Assembly: GCA_900554175.1 (NCBI GenBank)
Contig: USGK01000006.1
Location: forward strand, 1 to 63,588
Direction of reading: 5' to 3'
Length of the DNA: 63,588 bases
Source of the DNA: an uncultured Clostridium sp.
Lineage (GTDB): Bacteria; Bacillota; Clostridia; TANB77; CAG-508
The position numbers were made by a program, and so were the translations under genes. The notes under the pieces were generated by a model, which saw only the letters and a list, made by a program, of their open reading frames with translations, did no database searches and was not told where the DNA came from. Positions 49,537 to 59,952 of the stretch are shown piece after piece (the first letter of the stretch is position 1; each line of letters starts with the position of its first letter).

Positions 49537-49977
49537 ATGAAAACTGTTTTAGAGTTTATTCAAAATAAATATATATATGTACCAGCATTAACATGGATAG
49601 GAATTCAAATATTTAAAGTTTTATATGAATTATATAAAACTAAAAAATTTAATTTCAAAAGAATTATGGGAGCAGGTGGAATGCCAAGTTCACATACAGG
49701 AGTTGTTGTTTCTTTAGCAACTTTAATTGGTAAAAGTGAAGGAGTAGGAAGTCCTATTTTTGCATTAAGCTTGATTTTTGCATTTGTAGTAATGTATGAT
49801 GCTGCAGGAGTAAGAAGAGCTGCTGGAAAGCAAGCACATCTATTAAATCAACTTATTGAGACCCCTGGCCTTACAGGATTACAAGTACAAGAAAAACTAG
49901 TTGAAGTTTTAGGACATTCACCAATCCAAGTGTTTGTTGGTGCAATTATTGGTGTAGTGATGGGGTTGATTTTTTAA
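49537..49977 (+). CDS. divergent PAP2 family membrane protein (DUF212, YuiD-like)
   Basis: A 146-aa protein with four hydrophobic helices. The conserved motif MGAGGMPSSHTGVVVSLAT near 47-65 and DAAGVRRAAGKQAHLLNQLI near 88-107 define the family, which resembles acid phosphatases of the PAP2 type. In Clostridia it is often encoded beside xseB and isoprenoid genes, so a role with polyprenyl phosphate or lipid phosphate is suspected but unproven. AAAGGAAGG is the ribosome site. Confidence 0.9.
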   Translation: MKTVLEFIQNKYIYVPALTWIGIQIFKVLYELYKTKKFNFKRIMGAGGMPSSHTGVVVSLATLIGKSEGVGSPIFALSLIFAFVVMYDAAGVRRAAGKQAHLLNQLIETPGLTGLQVQEKLVEVLGHSPIQVFVGAIIGVVMGLIF

Positions 49978-50047
49978 AAATTATAAGATAAAATATGAAA
50001 AATGAAAAGGAGATTAAGGTTTTAAAGGTTTAAAATCAATTAGAAAA

Positions 50048-51310
50048 ATGAATGTAGTTGTTGTAGGTGGAGGACCAGCAGGGATAATGTCTGCTATATC
50101 TTCAAAAGAAAATGGAAATAATGTTATATTGATAGAAAAAAACTCGAGTTTAGGAAAGAAGCTAATTATTACTGGAAAAGGTAGATGTAATATAACATCA
50201 TCTCTTGATATAGAAGAGTTTATAAAAAATATTCCTGGAAATGGAAAATTTTTATACAGTTGTTTTAAAAATTTTACTAACAAGGATATAATAAACTTAT
50301 TAAAAAAAGAAGGATTAGAAGTAAAAGAAGAAAGAGGAAATAGGATTTTTCCTGTTTCAGATGATGCTAAAGATGTATTAAGATGCTTTGAAAGATTATT
50401 AAAGAAAATGAGTATTAAAATAATATATTCTGAAAGAGTGGAATCACTTATAACTAAAAAAATTGATGATAAAATAAAAGTTGTAGGAGTAAGAACAAAT
50501 AAAACGACTTATAATGCTGAAAAAGTTATTTTAGCAACTGGGGGTAAGAGCTACCCTCTTACTGGCTCAACAGGCGATGGATATGAAATTGCAAGAAAAG
50601 TAGGTCATAAAATAGAAAAAATTAGACCATCACTTGTTCCATTGACTACTTATGAAACTAATTGGCATAAAAGCATCCAAGGGCTAAGTTTAAAAAATGT
50701 AAAAATAAAAGTAATTGATACAGAAAAAAGTAAAGTAATATACGAGGATTTTGGAGAAATGCTTTTTACACATTTTGGTATTTCAGGACCAATAGTTTTA
50801 AGCGCATCTTCACATTTAGTAAGATATAAAAATATTGAAAATTTATTGAACGATAAAAAAATAAAGTTTTGCATCGATTTAAAACCTGCTTTATCAGAGG
50901 AAAAATTAAATGAAAGAATTCTAAGAGATTTTGAAGAATTTAAAAACAAAGAATTCAAGAATAGTTTAAATAAATTACTACCACAAAAATTAATTATTCC
51001 AATAATAGACCAAACAGAAATTGATGAATATAAAAAAGTAAACTCAATAACTAAAAATGAAAGAGAAAAATTAATTAAAATTTTAAAAAATTTCACATTA
51101 ACTATAAAAGGATTTAGACCTGTAGAGGATGCAATTGTTACTAGTGGAGGAATTAGTATAAAAGAAGTAAATCCAAAAACAATGGAATCAAAACTAGTAA
51201 GTGGTTTATATTTTGCAGGAGAAATTTTAGATGTTGATGCATATACAGGAGGTTTTAATCTTCAAATTGCATATTCAACAGGTTATACAGCAGGAAAAAA
51301 TAATGAATAG
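50048..51310 (+). CDS. NAD(P)/FAD-dependent oxidoreductase of the HI0933/YhiN family
   Basis: A 420-aa flavoprotein. The FAD-binding motif VVGGGPAGIMSAI is at residues 5-17, GKGRCNITS near 46-54, the second nucleotide region VILATGGKSYPLTGSTGDGYEIA near 160-182, and the C-terminal VTSGGISIKEVNPKTMESKL and LDVDAYTGGFNLQIAYSTG near 385-410. These define HI0933/YhiN. Some relatives (BaiN) act in bile acid metabolism, but this cannot be claimed from the family alone. The ribosome site is weak: no clean AGGAGG within 12 nt. It follows the YuiD-like gene by 70 nt. Confidence 0.9.
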   Translation: MNVVVVGGGPAGIMSAISSKENGNNVILIEKNSSLGKKLIITGKGRCNITSSLDIEEFIKNIPGNGKFLYSCFKNFTNKDIINLLKKEGLEVKEERGNRIFPVSDDAKDVLRCFERLLKKMSIKIIYSERVESLITKKIDDKIKVVGVRTNKTTYNAEKVILATGGKSYPLTGSTGDGYEIARKVGHKIEKIRPSLVPLTTYETNWHKSIQGLSLKNVKIKVIDTEKSKVIYEDFGEMLFTHFGISGPIVLSASSHLVRYKNIENLLNDKKIKFCIDLKPALSEEKLNERILRDFEEFKNKEFKNSLNKLLPQKLIIPIIDQTEIDEYKKVNSITKNEREKLIKILKNFTLTIKGFRPVEDAIVTSGGISIKEVNPKTMESKLVSGLYFAGEILDVDAYTGGFNLQIAYSTGYTAGKNNE

Positions 51311-51347
51311 ATTATTTAAAAACGTAAAATAGATGAAAGGAGTTTTT

Positions 51348-52022
51348 ATGAATAGAACGAAATTAAGTGAAAGAATACTTCCAAAATATACTAAAGGGGA
51401 AGAAATATTTAATATGACTTCACATATAGTAGGTGGTGTTTTAGGTGTTGTTGCAACAGTTTTATGCGTTATATTTGCAGCAACTAAGGGAAATGTATAT
51501 GGAGTAGTAGGAGGAGCTATATTCGGAGCTACTATGATTCTTTTATATACAATGTCAAGTATATATCATGGTTTAAGCCCAAAATTAAAAGCAAAAAAAG
51601 TATTTCAGGTGTTAGACCATTGTTCAATTTTTTTATTAATTGCTGGATCATATACACCATTTGCTTTATGTACTTTAAGAGAAGATAATCCAGCTGTTGG
51701 ATGGACTATTTTTGGTGTGATTTGGTTTGCCGCTATACTTGGCATTATATTTAATGCGATAGATTTAAATAAGTATAAAAAATTTTCCATGATATGTTAT
51801 CTAGCAATGGGTTGGTGCATTATAGTCAAAATAAATGCTTTGCCAATTCTTCTTGGCAAAACAGGATTTACACTACTTGTAACTGGTGGAGTAGTATATA
51901 CAATAGGTGCAGTTCTTTATGGAGTTGGAAAAAAGCATAAATATATGCATTCAATTTTCCATTTATGTATTTTCTTTGCTAGTTTACTTCATTTTTTGTG
52001 TATTTTACTATATGTAATATAA
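51348..52022 (+). CDS. hemolysin III / PAQR family membrane protein (YqfA-like)
   Basis: A 224-aa seven-helix membrane protein. NMTSHIVGGVLGV near 23-35 and SSIYHGLSPKLKAKKVFQVLDHCSIFLLIAGSYTPF-like sequence (about 66-100) carry the Ser, Asp and His set of the alkaline-ceramidase/PAQR superfamily; HSIFHLCIFFASLLHF near 202-217 supplies further His. The name hemolysin III is historical; the physiological role in bacteria is likely lipid or membrane homeostasis. ATG 51348 follows AAAGGAG by 8 nt. Confidence 0.93.
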   Translation: MNRTKLSERILPKYTKGEEIFNMTSHIVGGVLGVVATVLCVIFAATKGNVYGVVGGAIFGATMILLYTMSSIYHGLSPKLKAKKVFQVLDHCSIFLLIAGSYTPFALCTLREDNPAVGWTIFGVIWFAAILGIIFNAIDLNKYKKFSMICYLAMGWCIIVKINALPILLGKTGFTLLVTGGVVYTIGAVLYGVGKKHKYMHSIFHLCIFFASLLHFLCILLYVI

Positions 52023-52030
52023 AATATTTT

Positions 52031-52062
52031 GAGTATTTTGAAAATCAAGATACTCTTTTTTA
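52031..52062 (+). terminator. terminator after hemolysin III gene
   Basis: GAGTATTTTG (52031-52040) pairs with CAAGATACTC (52046-52055), with one wobble, followed by T6. It isolates the rpoBC unit. Confidence 0.85.
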
Positions 52063-52120
52063 ATTTACAAATTTTTCTAAATTTAATAAACAAGAAAATG
52101 CAAAAATCATATGAAAATAC

Positions 52121-52150
52121 TTGACTTATGTACCTATTATATGGTAAAAT
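52121..52150 (+). promoter_or_regulatory. sigma-A promoter of rpoBC
   Basis: TTGACT at 52121-52126 and TAAAAT at 52145-52150, spacer 18. Start point near 52157. Confidence 0.75.
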
Positions 52151-52156
52151 TTAAAT

Positions 52157-52449
52157 GTTAAATTAAACTAGCGAAAATATGCTTAAAAATTTTAATTCAC
52201 AAGATATTTCAAACAGGAAAAAGAGGAATTAAGATTAATTAAAACAAAATTAAGTAATTTGAAGAGCAGGAAATTATAAGGTTTTGATTTCTTTAATTTT
52301 TCTTAAGAAGGACTTTTTCTTAGGTTAAAGTATATAACTTATCTCTTAAATTCATTACAAAAAGAGCTAAGTTAAATTTTTATTCTGCTTAAATTCATAT
52401 TAAAAGTTATCTTAAAATAGATAGCAAAAAATTTTTAGAGGTGATTTTT
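52157..52449 (+). promoter_or_regulatory. ~290-nt rpoBC leader with terminator-like hairpin
   Basis: No gene is seen in this stretch. A 12-bp stem with one mismatch (52336-52347 with 52362-52373) is followed by AAATTTTTATT, like a partial attenuator. A smaller stem TAAGAA/TTCTTA lies at 52304-52322. Ribosome site AGAGGTGA at 52437-52444. Confidence 0.55.
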
Positions 52450-55400
52450 TTGGAAATTAAGGAAGTTAAATACGAAAAAGCTTCAAGAAAAGACTTTTCA
52501 AAAGTAGGTGACTACATTGAAATGCCTAACCTTATCAAAGTTCAAAAAGATTCTTATGATTGGTTTATAGAAGAAGGATTAGGAGAAGTTTTAAAAAATG
52601 TTTCTCCAATTATAGATTATTCTGGAAACCTAGTACTTGAATTTTTTGACTATTACATGGAAGACAAGACTAAATACACTGAGGAAGAGGCAAAAGAAAG
52701 AGATGCAACATATTCTACAAGGTTACATGTAAAGGTAAGATTAATAAACCGTGAAACAGGTGAAATTAAAGAACAAGAAATCTTTTTAGGAGATTTTCCA
52801 CTTATGACAGAGAGTGGAACATTTATTATAAATGGAGCTGAAAGAGTTGTAGTAAGTCAGCTTGTTCGTTCACCAGGATGTTATTACACAGAAGAATTTG
52901 ATACAAAAACAGGTAAGAAAACATATACATCTACTGTAATGCCATTAAGAGGTGCATGGATAGAATACGAAACTGATGGAAATGATGTATTTTATGTTCG
53001 TGTAGATAGAACAAGAAAAGTACCTATAACAACGTTATTACGTTCATTAGGTTTAGCATCAGACGATCAAATAAGAGATTTATTCGGTGAAGAAACTTTA
53101 ATTGATACAACAATTGCAAAAGACACAATAAAAACACCTGAGGAAGCAATAATTGAAATATATAAAAAGTTAAGACCTGGAGAACTTCCAACAGTTGATG
53201 CAGCAAGAAGTTTATTTGATGGAATGTTTTTTGATAATAGAAGATATGATTTAGCAAAAGTAGGAAGATATAAATTCAATAAAAAATTAGGACTAGCAGG
53301 AAGAATTTCTGGACATATAGCATTTGATGATATTATGGATAAAGAGACAGGTGAAATACTTGTTCAAGCCGGAGAAATCATATCAGAAGAAAAAGCAGAA
53401 GAAATTCAAAATGCAGGAATAAATATTGTTGATGTAAAAATAAATGAAAGAAAAGTTAGAGTAATTGGTAACGGAACAGTAAATATTTATAAAGCATTAC
53501 CAAATGTTGACTTAAGTAAAGTTCACTTTAAAGAAGATGTAAATTATGCTGTACTTCAAAATATAATTGAAAATACTGCAGAAGAGGACTTAGCAAAAGT
53601 TATAGAAGAAAGATATGATGAGCTAGTTCCACTATGTATCACAACAGAAGATATAATAGCTTCAATAAGTGTTTTATTAAATCTTTATCATGGTTTAGGT
53701 GTTCAAGACGATATAGACCATTTGGCAAACCGTAGAATTAGATGTGTAGGTGAGCTTTTACAAAATCAATTTAGAATTGGTTTAGCAAGACTTGAAAGAG
53801 TTGTTCGTGAAAGAATGACAATACAAGATTTAGATGTTGTAACACCTCAAACATTAATTAATACAAAACCAATTACATCATCTATAAGAGAGTTTTTTGG
53901 AAGCTCACAACTTTCACAATTTATGGATCAGACTAACCCACTTTCAGAATTAACTCATAAAAGAAGAATTTCAGCACTAGGACCTGGAGGTCTTTCACGT
54001 GAGAGAGCAGGATTTGAGGTTCGTGATGTTCACTATACACACTATGGTAGATTATGTCCAATAGAATCACCAGAAGGACCAAACATTGGACTTATTTCAG
54101 CACTTTCATCTTTTGCAAATATTAATGAATATGGATTTATTGAAACACCATATAGAAAAGTAGATCCAGAAACACATAAAGTAACTGACATAGTTGAAGA
54201 AATGAGTGCAGATGTTGAAGATAAATATTATATTGCTCAAGCATCAGAACCATTAAATGAAGATGGAACATTTAAACATGAAAGAATAAGAGTAAGACAT
54301 AAAAATGAAATTATAGAAGTTGAAAAAGACAAAGTTCAATATATAGATGTTTCACCAAAACAGCTTGTTTCTATTGCAGCAGCAATGATACCATTCTTAG
54401 AGCATGATGATGCTAAAAGAGCATTAATGGGTGCAAACATGCAACGTCAAGCAGTTCCACTTATGATTACAGATTCTCCAATCATTGGAACAGGAATAGA
54501 ATATAGAGCTGCAAAAGATTCAGGAATACTTGTTTTAGCACAAGATGATGGGGTTGTAGAAAAAGTTACAGCTGATGCAATTACAATCAAATATGACAAT
54601 GGAAAGAAAGTTGTACATAAATTACGTAAATTTAAAAGAACAAATGGTGGTACATGTATAAATCAAAAACCAATTGTTAAAAAAGGTGAAAGAGTTAAAA
54701 AAGGTGATACAATTGCAGATGGACCATCAACACAAAATGGAGAAATGGCTCTTGGTAAAAACGTATTAATAGCATTTTCTACTTGGGAAGGATATAACTA
54801 CGAGGATGCTGTTTTGTTAAATGAAAGATTAGTTAAAGAAGATGTATTTACATCAATACATATAGAAGAATATGATTGTGAATGCCGAGACACTAAACTT
54901 GGAGCAGAAGAGATTACTCGTGATATTCCAAATGTCGGTGATGACCAATTAAAAGATTTGGATGAAAATGGTATTATAAGAATTGGAGCTGAAGTAAGAC
55001 CAGGTGATATTTTAGTTGGAAAAGTTACTCCAAAAGGAGAAACAGAACTTACTGCAGAAGAAAGACTTTTAAGAGCTATTTTTGGTGAAAAATCTAGAGA
55101 AGTAAGAGATACATCGCTTAGAGTTCCTCATGGTGAAGCAGGAACAATTGTAGATATTAAAGTATTTACAAGAGATAATTCAGATGAATTGGCACCAGGT
55201 GTAAACCAAGTGATTAGATGTTATATAGCAACAAAAAGAAAAATTTCAGTTGGTGATAAAATGGCTGGACGTCACGGAAATAAAGGTGTTGTATCAAGAA
55301 TTTTACCATCAGAAGATATGCCATTCATGCCAGATGGTACACCAATAGATATTTTATTAAACCCATTAGGTGTTCCTTCACGTATGAATTTAGGACAAAT

Positions 55401-56238
55401 TTTGGAAGTTCATTTAGGAATGGTAGCAAGAAAACGTGGTTGGAAAATTGCTACACCTGTTTTCGATGGAGCAGATCAGGAAGAAATAGAAGAATTACTT
55501 CGTGAAACAGGACTTTCAGAAGATGGAAAAACAATTCTTTATGATGGAAGAACTGGAGAACCATTTGATAAACCTGTTACTGTTGGTGTTCAATACATGC
55601 TTAAGCTTCACCACTTAGTTGATGATAAAATACATGCACGTTCAACAGGTCCATACTCACTTGTTACACAACAACCTTTAGGAGGTAAAGCACAATTTGG
55701 TGGACAACGTTTTGGAGAAATGGAAGTTTGGGCACTAGAGGCTTATGGTGCAGCATATACACTTCAAGAAATGTTAACTGTTAAATCAGATGACGTTGTA
55801 GGAAGAGTAAAAACTTATGAAGCAATCGTTAAAGGTGAAAATATCCCAGAACCAGGAGTTCCAGAGAGCTTTAAAGTTCTTATAAAAGAACTACAATCAT
55901 TAGGATTAGATATAAGACTTTATGATGATGATAAAGAGCTTGAATTAAAAGAAAATATAGAAGATGCTATTGATTTTAATCTTGATGAACATAAAAAGAT
56001 GGTTAGTGGTCAAAAGGAAGATGTAGTTGTTAAAAATGAATTAGAAAGCGAATATGTAGACGAAGAAATGCAAGATGATTTAGAAGAAGAATCATCAGAT
56101 TTAGACGACTATGAGGAAGATGATATAAATGATAATGACGAACTTTTTGACAGTTTAGAAGATGACGATGATGATTTTTATTCAAGCGATGATGATTTAG
56201 GCATGGATAATATAGAAAATGATTTTGATCAAGAGTAA
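52450..56238 (+). CDS. rpoB: RNA polymerase beta subunit
   Basis: A 1262-aa beta subunit forming the catalytic core with beta'. Recognisable blocks: NLIKVQKDSYDWF near the start, VSQLVRSPG, the rifampicin pocket SSQLSQFMDQTNPLSELTHK near 482-501 with RRISALGPGG after it (all usual resistance positions look wild type), MGANMQRQAVPL, GRHGNKGVVSRI and QQPLGGKAQFGGQRFGEMEVWAL. The last ~75 residues are an Asp/Glu-rich tail. TTG 52450 is taken as start because the GTG at 52441 lies within the ribosome site. It has its own promoter and long leader, and the rplK-A-J-L genes that often precede it are absent. Confidence 0.97.
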   Translation: MEIKEVKYEKASRKDFSKVGDYIEMPNLIKVQKDSYDWFIEEGLGEVLKNVSPIIDYSGNLVLEFFDYYMEDKTKYTEEEAKERDATYSTRLHVKVRLINRETGEIKEQEIFLGDFPLMTESGTFIINGAERVVVSQLVRSPGCYYTEEFDTKTGKKTYTSTVMPLRGAWIEYETDGNDVFYVRVDRTRKVPITTLLRSLGLASDDQIRDLFGEETLIDTTIAKDTIKTPEEAIIEIYKKLRPGELPTVDAARSLFDGMFFDNRRYDLAKVGRYKFNKKLGLAGRISGHIAFDDIMDKETGEILVQAGEIISEEKAEEIQNAGINIVDVKINERKVRVIGNGTVNIYKALPNVDLSKVHFKEDVNYAVLQNIIENTAEEDLAKVIEERYDELVPLCITTEDIIASISVLLNLYHGLGVQDDIDHLANRRIRCVGELLQNQFRIGLARLERVVRERMTIQDLDVVTPQTLINTKPITSSIREFFGSSQLSQFMDQTNPLSELTHKRRISALGPGGLSRERAGFEVRDVHYTHYGRLCPIESPEGPNIGLISALSSFANINEYGFIETPYRKVDPETHKVTDIVEEMSADVEDKYYIAQASEPLNEDGTFKHERIRVRHKNEIIEVEKDKVQYIDVSPKQLVSIAAAMIPFLEHDDAKRALMGANMQRQAVPLMITDSPIIGTGIEYRAAKDSGILVLAQDDGVVEKVTADAITIKYDNGKKVVHKLRKFKRTNGGTCINQKPIVKKGERVKKGDTIADGPSTQNGEMALGKNVLIAFSTWEGYNYEDAVLLNERLVKEDVFTSIHIEEYDCECRDTKLGAEEITRDIPNVGDDQLKDLDENGIIRIGAEVRPGDILVGKVTPKGETELTAEERLLRAIFGEKSREVRDTSLRVPHGEAGTIVDIKVFTRDNSDELAPGVNQVIRCYIATKRKISVGDKMAGRHGNKGVVSRILPSEDMPFMPDGTPIDILLNPLGVPSRMNLGQILEVHLGMVARKRGWKIATPVFDGADQEEIEELLRETGLSEDGKTILYDGRTGEPFDKPVTVGVQYMLKLHHLVDDKIHARSTGPYSLVTQQPLGGKAQFGGQRFGEMEVWALEAYGAAYTLQEMLTVKSDDVVGRVKTYEAIVKGENIPEPGVPESFKVLIKELQSLGLDIRLYDDDKELELKENIEDAIDFNLDEHKKMVSGQKEDVVVKNELESEYVDEEMQDDLEEESSDLDDYEEDDINDNDELFDSLEDDDDDFYSSDDDLGMDNIENDFDQE

Positions 56239-56258
56239 GAAAGGGGCAAGCCAAAATA

Positions 56259-59200
56259 ATGGAAGAAATGGAAACATTTAATAAACTAAAAATAGGTATT
56301 GCATCAGATGAGAAAATAAGAGAATGGTCAAAAGGTGAAGTAAAAAAACCTGAGACTATAAATTATAGAACATTAAAACCAGAAAGAGATGGATTATTCT
56401 GTGAAAGAATTTTTGGTCCAACAAAAGATTGGGAATGTCACTGTGGTAAATATAAGAGAGTTAGATATAAAGGTGTAGTATGTGACAAATGTGGAGTTGA
56501 AGTAACTAAATCAAAAGTAAGACGTGAAAGAATGGGGCATATTGAACTTGCTGCCCCAGTTGCTCACATTTGGTACTTTAAAGGAATTCCAAGTAGAATT
56601 GCTTTAATGCTTGATATTTCACCAAGAAATCTTGAAAAAGTAGTATATTTTGCGGCATATATAGTAACAGATAAAGGTACATCTGGATTAGAAAAATGTC
56701 AAATATTAAATGAAAAAGAATACCATGAAGCTATAGAAAAATATGGAAAGGGTTCTTTTAAGGCTGGTATGGGTGCAGAAGCACTTCATACATTACTTGA
56801 AGAAGTAGATGTAGAAAAACTTTCTAATTCTCTAAAAAAAGAACTAGAAAATGCCAGTGAACAAAAGAAAGCTAAAATTGTAAAAAGATTAGATACAGTT
56901 GAAGCTTTTAGAATATCAGGAAATAGACCTGAATGGATGATAATGAATGTTGTTCCAGTAATACCACCAGATTTAAGACCAATGGTACAATTAGATGGTG
57001 GAAGATTCGCAACATCGGATTTAAATGACTTATATAGACGTGTTATAAACAGAAATAACAGATTAAAAAGACTTCTAGAATTAGAAGCACCTGAAATAAT
57101 AGTAAGAAACGAAAAGAGAATGTTACAAGAATCAGTAGATGCTTTAATAGATAACTCAAGACGTGGAAGACCTGTTACAGGAGCTGGAGGAAGAGCATTA
57201 AAATCTTTATCAGATATGCTTAAAGGTAAACAAGGACGTTTCCGTCAAAACTTACTTGGAAAACGTGTTGACTATTCTGGGCGTTCAGTTATTGTTGTTG
57301 GACCTGAACTTAAAATTTATCAATGCGGTGTTCCAAAGGAAATGGCAATAGAATTATTTAAACCATTTGTTATGAAAGAATTGGTTGAAAGAAATATTGC
57401 ACACAACATAAAAAATGCAAAACGTATGGTTGAAAGATTACAACCTGAAGTATGGGGAATATTAGAAGAAGTTATAAAAGATCATCCAGTAATGCTTAAC
57501 CGTGCCCCAACATTACATAGACTTGGTATTCAAGCATTTGAACCAGTTCTTGTTGAAGGTAGAGCAATAAAATTACATCCATTAGTTTGTACAGCATTTA
57601 ATGCTGACTTTGATGGTGACCAAATGGCTATACATTTACCATTATCACCAGAAGCACAAGCAGAAGCAAGATTTTTAATGCTTTCTACAAATAACTTGTT
57701 AAAACCACAAGATGGTAAAACTGTAACAGTACCTACAATTGATATGGTATTTGGTGGATTCTATTTAACTATGGAAATTCCTGGAGCATTAGGAGAAGGA
57801 AAATATTTTAAAGATCCAGAAGAAGCAATTATGGCATATGAAAATGGTGCAGTAGATATGCATGCAAAAATAAATGTTAGAAGAACATTAGAGATAGATG
57901 GAGAACTTAGATCAAAGAAAATAGAAACAACAGTAGGAAGAATCATATATAATGAAGGAATTCCACAAGATCTAGGATATGTAGATAGAAATAATGAAGA
58001 TGAAAGATTCCAATATGAAATACATTTCCCAGTAAACAAGAAAAAATTAGGAGATTTAATTAATAGATGTATTAAAATACATGGACTTTCAGATTCTGCA
58101 GCAGTTCTAGATAATGTAAAAGCAAAAGGATTCCATTATTCTACAAAATCTGGATTAACTTATTCTATGGGTGACGTAAAAGTACCAAAAGAGAAAAAAG
58201 AAATTTTAGCTAAAGCAACAGAAGAAGTTGCAAAAGTTAGAAAACAATATAGAAGAGGTTTAATTACAGAAGATGAAAGATTCAAAGCAGTAGTTAATAT
58301 TTGGAACAATGCAACATTAGATGTTGGTGAAGCTCTAGAGAAAAAACTAGAAACTCTAAATCCAATTAACTTAATGGTTGAATCAGGAGCTAGAGGTAAT
58401 ATAAACCAATTAAGACAATCAGCAGGTATGAGAGGTCTTATGGCTGGTACAACAGGTAAAGTTATTGAAATTCCAATTAAATCTTGTTTCGCAGAAGGTC
58501 TAGATGCTTTAGAGTACTTTATATCTTCTCACCAAGCAAGAAAAGGTTTAGCAGATACAGCTTTAAGAACAGCCGATTCAGGATATTTAACAAGAAGATT
58601 AGTTGATGTTGCTCAAGAGATAATTGTAAGAGAACCTGATTGTGGTTCTAATGAAGGTCTAATAGTATATGATATTAAAGATGGAAATCAATTAATAGAA
58701 CCAATACAAGAAAGATTGATGGGAAGATTCCCAGTAAGAGATATTGTTGACCCTAGAACTGGTGAAGTAATAGTAGATACAAATACAATGATTACAGATG
58801 AGTTAGCAAATAAAATAGCTGAAGCTGGAATTACAGAGGTTGAAGTTAGATCAGTACTTGGTTGTCATTCAAAACATGGTGTATGTCAAAAATGTTATGG
58901 TATGAGTTTAGCAAGACATGCTAAAGTTGAAATAGGAGAGTCAGTTGGTATTGTTGCTGCACAATCAATAGGTGAACCAGGTACACAGCTTACAATGAAT
59001 ACAAAACATGCTGGTGGTGCTATTGGTACAGATATTACACAAGGTCTTCCAAGAGTTGAGGAGCTATTTGAAGCTCGTAAACCAAAGGGACTTGCAGTAA
59101 TGACTGAAATTGACGGAATTGTAAAAGTTAAAGAATCTAAAAAGAAGAAAGAAGTAATTGTTACATCTGATTCTGATTCTAGAACATATGCAATACCATT

Positions 59201-59804
59201 TGGACCAAAAATGAAAGTTAAAGATGGAGATGAAGTAAAAGCTGGAGATGCATTAATTGAAGGTTCATTAAATCCATCAGAGATTTTAGCTATAAAAGGC
59301 GCAGAAGGTGTATTCGAGTATTTAACAACAGAAGTTCAAAAGGTTTATAGAAACCAAGGTGTTGATATAAATGATAAACATATCGAGGTAATTGCAAGAC
59401 AAATGCTTAAAAAAGTAAGAATTGAAGACAATGCAGATACTGATATGTATCCAGGAACTCTTGTAGATATGTATGAATTTGAAGAAAAGAATAAAGAAGT
59501 TGAAGAAAAAGGTTTAAGACCTGCAACAGGTAAGAGAGTACTTTTAGGAATAACAAAAGCCTCTCTTGCTACAGATAGTTTCTTATCAGCAGCATCATTC
59601 CAAGAAACAACTAGAGTTTTAACAGAAGCAGCAATAAAAGGTAAAGAAGACAACTTAGTTGGATTAAAAGAAAATGTTATAATTGGCAAATTAATTCCAG
59701 CTGGTACTGGTATGAAAAAATATCAAGATATTCATATTAATACTGAGATTAAAGAAGAAAAAAAGGAAAATGTTTCTGAAAATGAAAATACAGAAACTGC
59801 ATAG
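56259..59804 (+). CDS. rpoC: RNA polymerase beta' subunit
   Basis: An 1181-aa beta' subunit. Zinc site 1 CHCGKYKRVRYKGVVCDKCG is near 61-80, the catalytic NADFDGDQMAIHLPLS near 447-462 binds the active-site Mg2+, the bridge/trigger region and zinc site 2 (CGSNEG near 796, then CHSKHGVCQKC near 876) follow, and the end carries KGKEDNLVGLKENVIIGKLIPAGTG split by the usual linker. Length is normal for Clostridia, without the large insertions of Proteobacteria. It starts 20 nt after rpoB behind AAAGGGG. Confidence 0.98.
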   Translation: MEEMETFNKLKIGIASDEKIREWSKGEVKKPETINYRTLKPERDGLFCERIFGPTKDWECHCGKYKRVRYKGVVCDKCGVEVTKSKVRRERMGHIELAAPVAHIWYFKGIPSRIALMLDISPRNLEKVVYFAAYIVTDKGTSGLEKCQILNEKEYHEAIEKYGKGSFKAGMGAEALHTLLEEVDVEKLSNSLKKELENASEQKKAKIVKRLDTVEAFRISGNRPEWMIMNVVPVIPPDLRPMVQLDGGRFATSDLNDLYRRVINRNNRLKRLLELEAPEIIVRNEKRMLQESVDALIDNSRRGRPVTGAGGRALKSLSDMLKGKQGRFRQNLLGKRVDYSGRSVIVVGPELKIYQCGVPKEMAIELFKPFVMKELVERNIAHNIKNAKRMVERLQPEVWGILEEVIKDHPVMLNRAPTLHRLGIQAFEPVLVEGRAIKLHPLVCTAFNADFDGDQMAIHLPLSPEAQAEARFLMLSTNNLLKPQDGKTVTVPTIDMVFGGFYLTMEIPGALGEGKYFKDPEEAIMAYENGAVDMHAKINVRRTLEIDGELRSKKIETTVGRIIYNEGIPQDLGYVDRNNEDERFQYEIHFPVNKKKLGDLINRCIKIHGLSDSAAVLDNVKAKGFHYSTKSGLTYSMGDVKVPKEKKEILAKATEEVAKVRKQYRRGLITEDERFKAVVNIWNNATLDVGEALEKKLETLNPINLMVESGARGNINQLRQSAGMRGLMAGTTGKVIEIPIKSCFAEGLDALEYFISSHQARKGLADTALRTADSGYLTRRLVDVAQEIIVREPDCGSNEGLIVYDIKDGNQLIEPIQERLMGRFPVRDIVDPRTGEVIVDTNTMITDELANKIAEAGITEVEVRSVLGCHSKHGVCQKCYGMSLARHAKVEIGESVGIVAAQSIGEPGTQLTMNTKHAGGAIGTDITQGLPRVEELFEARKPKGLAVMTEIDGIVKVKESKKKKEVIVTSDSDSRTYAIPFGPKMKVKDGDEVKAGDALIEGSLNPSEILAIKGAEGVFEYLTTEVQKVYRNQGVDINDKHIEVIARQMLKKVRIEDNADTDMYPGTLVDMYEFEEKNKEVEEKGLRPATGKRVLLGITKASLATDSFLSAASFQETTRVLTEAAIKGKEDNLVGLKENVIIGKLIPAGTGMKKYQDIHINTEIKEEKKENVSENENTETA

Positions 59805-59817
59805 CTATAAATGTTAT

Positions 59818-59856
59818 AGGTAAAAAGGAAAAAATCCCCTTTTTACCTTTTTTTAT
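59818..59856 (+). terminator. terminator of rpoBC
   Basis: AGGTAAAAAGG (59818-59828) pairs exactly with CCTTTTTACCT (59838-59848), followed by T-rich sequence. Confidence 0.92.
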
Positions 59857-59892
59857 ATGTAACAAAAATATAAAAAATTTTGTAAAAAAATC

Positions 59893-59921
59893 TTGATATT
59901 TAAATAAATATGAAATATAAT
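59893..59921 (+). promoter_or_regulatory. sigma-A promoter of the unknown gene and endoQ-like gene
   Basis: TTGATA at 59893-59898 and perfect TATAAT at 59916-59921, spacer 17. Confidence 0.8.
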
Positions 59922-59952
59922 TAAAAAGGAATAAGATACGTAGGAGGAAAAA

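Noticed and set aside
52157..52449. Small coding gene or ribosomal-protein L10-type leader before rpoB.
   Set aside because: No open frame with a ribosome site, and no L10 leader kink-turn pattern recognised; the region is best described as a structured leader.
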